Under the pieces are notes generated by a model that was not told where the DNA came from, made no database searches, and worked only from the letters and a program-made list of their open reading frames with translations. Shown piece after piece: positions 6,086 to 7,417 of a DNA stretch of 7,417 nucleotides. Position 1 is the first letter of the stretch. Each line of letters begins with the position of its first letter. Source of the stretch: Kiritimatiellia bacterium (GTDB taxonomy: Bacteria; Verrucomicrobiota; Kiritimatiellia; RFP12; UBA1067); contig CAJGDE010000092.1 in the NCBI GenBank assembly GCA_904502135.1, positions 1 through 7,417 of the forward strand. Reading direction: 5' to 3'. The position numbers and the translations under genes are program-made.

Positions 6086-6091
6086 AAAGGA
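6086..6091 (+). promoter_or_regulatory. Ribosome binding site for the 6098 gene
   Basis: AAAGGA lies 6 nt before the ATG at 6098 and fixes the start upstream of the G-tract, so the tract is inside the coding region. Confidence 0.65.
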
Positions 6092-6097
6092 ACGACT

Positions 6098-7417
6098 ATG
6101 AAAAAGATATGTTCGCGCTATCTTGCAATTTTCTCAATGGGGGGGGGATTTCGCTTAATTAGCGAGAAGTTGCTGCGCTGTGCATTTGGGATGGTTGTAG
6201 GATTTTCGCTTTTTGCTTTTTCTGCCAATGCAGATACTAAGGTGTATGTCGTTAAGGATAATCCGAATGCCGCCGAGCCGTATAATACGTGGGAGACGGC
6301 GGCGGCTACTGTAAAGACAGCGACGATTTTTGCAACGAATCTTGTGGGAACTGCACAAGCAGAATCTGTTGAAGTGCTTGTAGGTAAGGGGGAGTATAAT
6401 AATGATAATAACATCTATCTTTGCGCAGGGGTAACGCTACGTGGAGCGACAGGTAATAGAGATGATGTTATTATCGGACAAAGTTCATATACATCTAAGA
6501 CGACAAAGCGAATTGCTTTTGCTGAAGGTGCTGGAGCTGTAATAGCTGATTTGACTATTACAGGCGGGTATGTGTATGCGCATGCAGGAAATAGCAAATA
6601 TGATTATGGCGCCGGGGTATATCTAAAATCTGGAGCAATGGTGACTAATTGTCATATTACAGCTTGTACGGGTCATTATGGTGGTCAGGCTGCAGGGTTG
6701 TATGTTTCTTCTTCGTTTGCTTATGACACGTTGGTAGATAAGTGTACGACAAAACCGTGGGCGGCGGCAACGGAAATTCAAACTTATGGTTATGCTGTTT
6801 ACGTGACGGGTAATAGTGTTGTTGACAGGTGTCAGATAGTGGATAATAAGGCTACAGGAACAAAGTTTGATACCAATAGAACAGGCGGAGCTCTTTGTAT
6901 TAATAATAGTGAGTCTGGTTCAAGTACTGTTGTTAGGAATTCACTTATTGCCAGAAACACTGCTACTTATGAACGGACGACGAAAAATGTGTGGATGGGT
7001 AGTGGCGTTTCGATAAGATATGGAACGCTTGAAAACTGTATGGTTGTCAGTAATAAGGCTGTAGATGTAAGTGCTAATACTACGGGCGGTGCCGCAGGAG
7101 TAGTTGTGCGCGAAGATCAGGGTACGGTCAGAAACTGTCACATTGCAGAAAATTATGATGGGTCTGTTTTGAAAAATTATGGGGTTTCTAATGCAGACGA
7201 TGATGGACTTGATCAGTTTAAATATTGCTGCACCTCTCCGCTCGATGCAAATTTTGTTTCTTGCGTTCTTGACGACAAAACGAAGTGGACTTTCGATAAG
7301 CGCGGGCGTGTAAAACTTCTTAAAGGTTCGCCTTGCATTGATGCCGCGTCGCAGCAGTCATGGATGGTTGGCGCTACTGACCTTTACGGCAGAGATCGCA
7401 AACTTTACGGAAAGGCC
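6098..7417 (+). CDS. Secreted right-handed beta-helix protein with choice-of-anchor-Q-like end (3'-partial, candidate phase-variable)
   Basis: Open from the ATG at 6098 to the window end (440 codons, no stop). The start has AAAGGA 6 nt upstream. The signal peptide is unusually long: an n-region of about 27 residues that includes the Gly run made by the G9 tract, a hydrophobic core (CAFGMVVGFSLFAF, 28-41), and cleavage at ANA|D after residue 45. The mature protein has a leading segment (KVYVVKDNPNAAEPYNTWET, then VEVLVGKGEY and YLCAGVTLRGATG), as in DUF1565/pectate-lyase-like surface proteins. It continues with beta-helix turns bearing a repeated Asn/Cys ladder: VTNCHI, VDRCQIVDNKA, VRNSLIARNTA, LENCMVVSNKA, VRNCHIAEN, FVSCVLDD. 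Residues ~408-440 (LLKGSPCIDAA, then GATDLYGR) match the start of a choice-of-anchor-Q-type segment (SPxIDAG followed by TDLxGxxR). Probably a surface adhesin-like or polysaccharide-binding protein; no catalytic residues recognised. Base composition is lower in GC than the preceding genes. Confidence 0.85.
   Translation, partial: MKKICSRYLAIFSMGGGFRLISEKLLRCAFGMVVGFSLFAFSANADTKVYVVKDNPNAAEPYNTWETAAATVKTATIFATNLVGTAQAESVEVLVGKGEYNNDNNIYLCAGVTLRGATGNRDDVIIGQSSYTSKTTKRIAFAEGAGAVIADLTITGGYVYAHAGNSKYDYGAGVYLKSGAMVTNCHITACTGHYGGQAAGLYVSSSFAYDTLVDKCTTKPWAAATEIQTYGYAVYVTGNSVVDRCQIVDNKATGTKFDTNRTGGALCINNSESGSSTVVRNSLIARNTATYERTTKNVWMGSGVSIRYGTLENCMVVSNKAVDVSANTTGGAAGVVVREDQGTVRNCHIAENYDGSVLKNYGVSNADDDGLDQFKYCCTSPLDANFVSCVLDDKTKWTFDKRGRVKLLKGSPCIDAASQQSWMVGATDLYGRDRKLYGKA
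6139..6147 (+). repeat. Homopolymeric G9 tract in codons 14-17 of the 6098 gene
   Basis: Nine consecutive G follow AT of an in-frame ATG (codon 14) and encode part of Met14 and Gly15-17. Nine keeps the frame open. With eight G the reading becomes GAT TTC GCT TAA; with ten it becomes ATT TCG CTT AAT TAG. Either slip stops translation within five codons of the tract, before the hydrophobic core of the signal peptide. This is the classic arrangement for on/off switching by slipped-strand mispairing. Confidence 0.75.

Noticed and set aside
6191..6193. ATG at 6191 (residue 32) as the real start of the last gene, which would leave the G-tract untranslated
   Set aside because: It falls within the hydrophobic core, has no ribosome binding site, and would remove the basic n-region; the 6098 start has AAAGGA and a matching promoter.
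1..7417. tRNA, rRNA, CRISPR array or riboswitch
   Set aside because: I saw no regularly spaced repeats, no tRNA-like cloverleaf and no intergenic region long enough for a riboswitch; the longest gap is 122 nt.

Overview
The window looks like a chromosomal segment from an uncultured bacterium rich in secreted proteins. I lean towards a gut member of the Verrucomicrobiota/Kiritimatiellota group. That placement is inference: it rests on my memory of the protein styles seen here (LamG-type secreted proteins, right-handed beta-helix proteins, a choice-of-anchor-Q-like end, and a large uncharacterised secreted protein with a Cys-rich segment). There is no rRNA or other taxonomic marker. All genes I can support lie on the + strand, and nearly all encode exported or membrane-attached proteins.

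Layout. Bases 2-1282 hold the 3' end of a large protein of unknown function that starts before the window. It overlaps by 19 nt a 215-residue protein with one membrane anchor (1264-1911); a protein-like tail in another frame (to 1984) hints at a frameshift there. Next comes a short promoter plus signal-peptide cassette (2017-2102), which runs into the first ~60 codons of a LamG-like secreted protein that is cut off (2048-2371). Its stop codon overlaps the start of a lipoprotein with a pectate-lyase-like beta-helix (2368-3657) in an ATGA arrangement. A second, nearly identical copy of the cassette (3664-3750) starts a 759-residue secreted protein that joins a polygalacturonase-like (GH28-type) beta-helix to an SGNH esterase-like domain (3696-5975). 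After a 122-nt gap with a sigma-70-like promoter, a further secreted beta-helix protein starts at 6098 and runs off the end of the window.

Base composition is mosaic. The first ~2 kb is AT-rich, ~2.1-5.95 kb is GC-rich, and the last ~1.4 kb is intermediate to AT-rich. The GC-rich block coincides with the two cassette-led carbohydrate-active genes and the lipoprotein.

Two points stand out. First, the 86/87-bp cassette occurs twice, differing only by one substitution and one 1-nt indel. It carries an extended -10 promoter so close to the ATG that the mRNA should be leaderless, and 55 identical nucleotides of signal-peptide coding sequence; it is fused to different downstream proteins. Second, a run of nine G lies in codons 14-17 of the last gene, where a slip of one base either way gives an early stop: a strong phase-variation candidate. 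Together they suggest a locus whose surface and secreted proteins are reshuffled and switched. The carbohydrate enzymes would act outside the cytoplasm on a pectin-like or other acylated polysaccharide; the substrate is not known.
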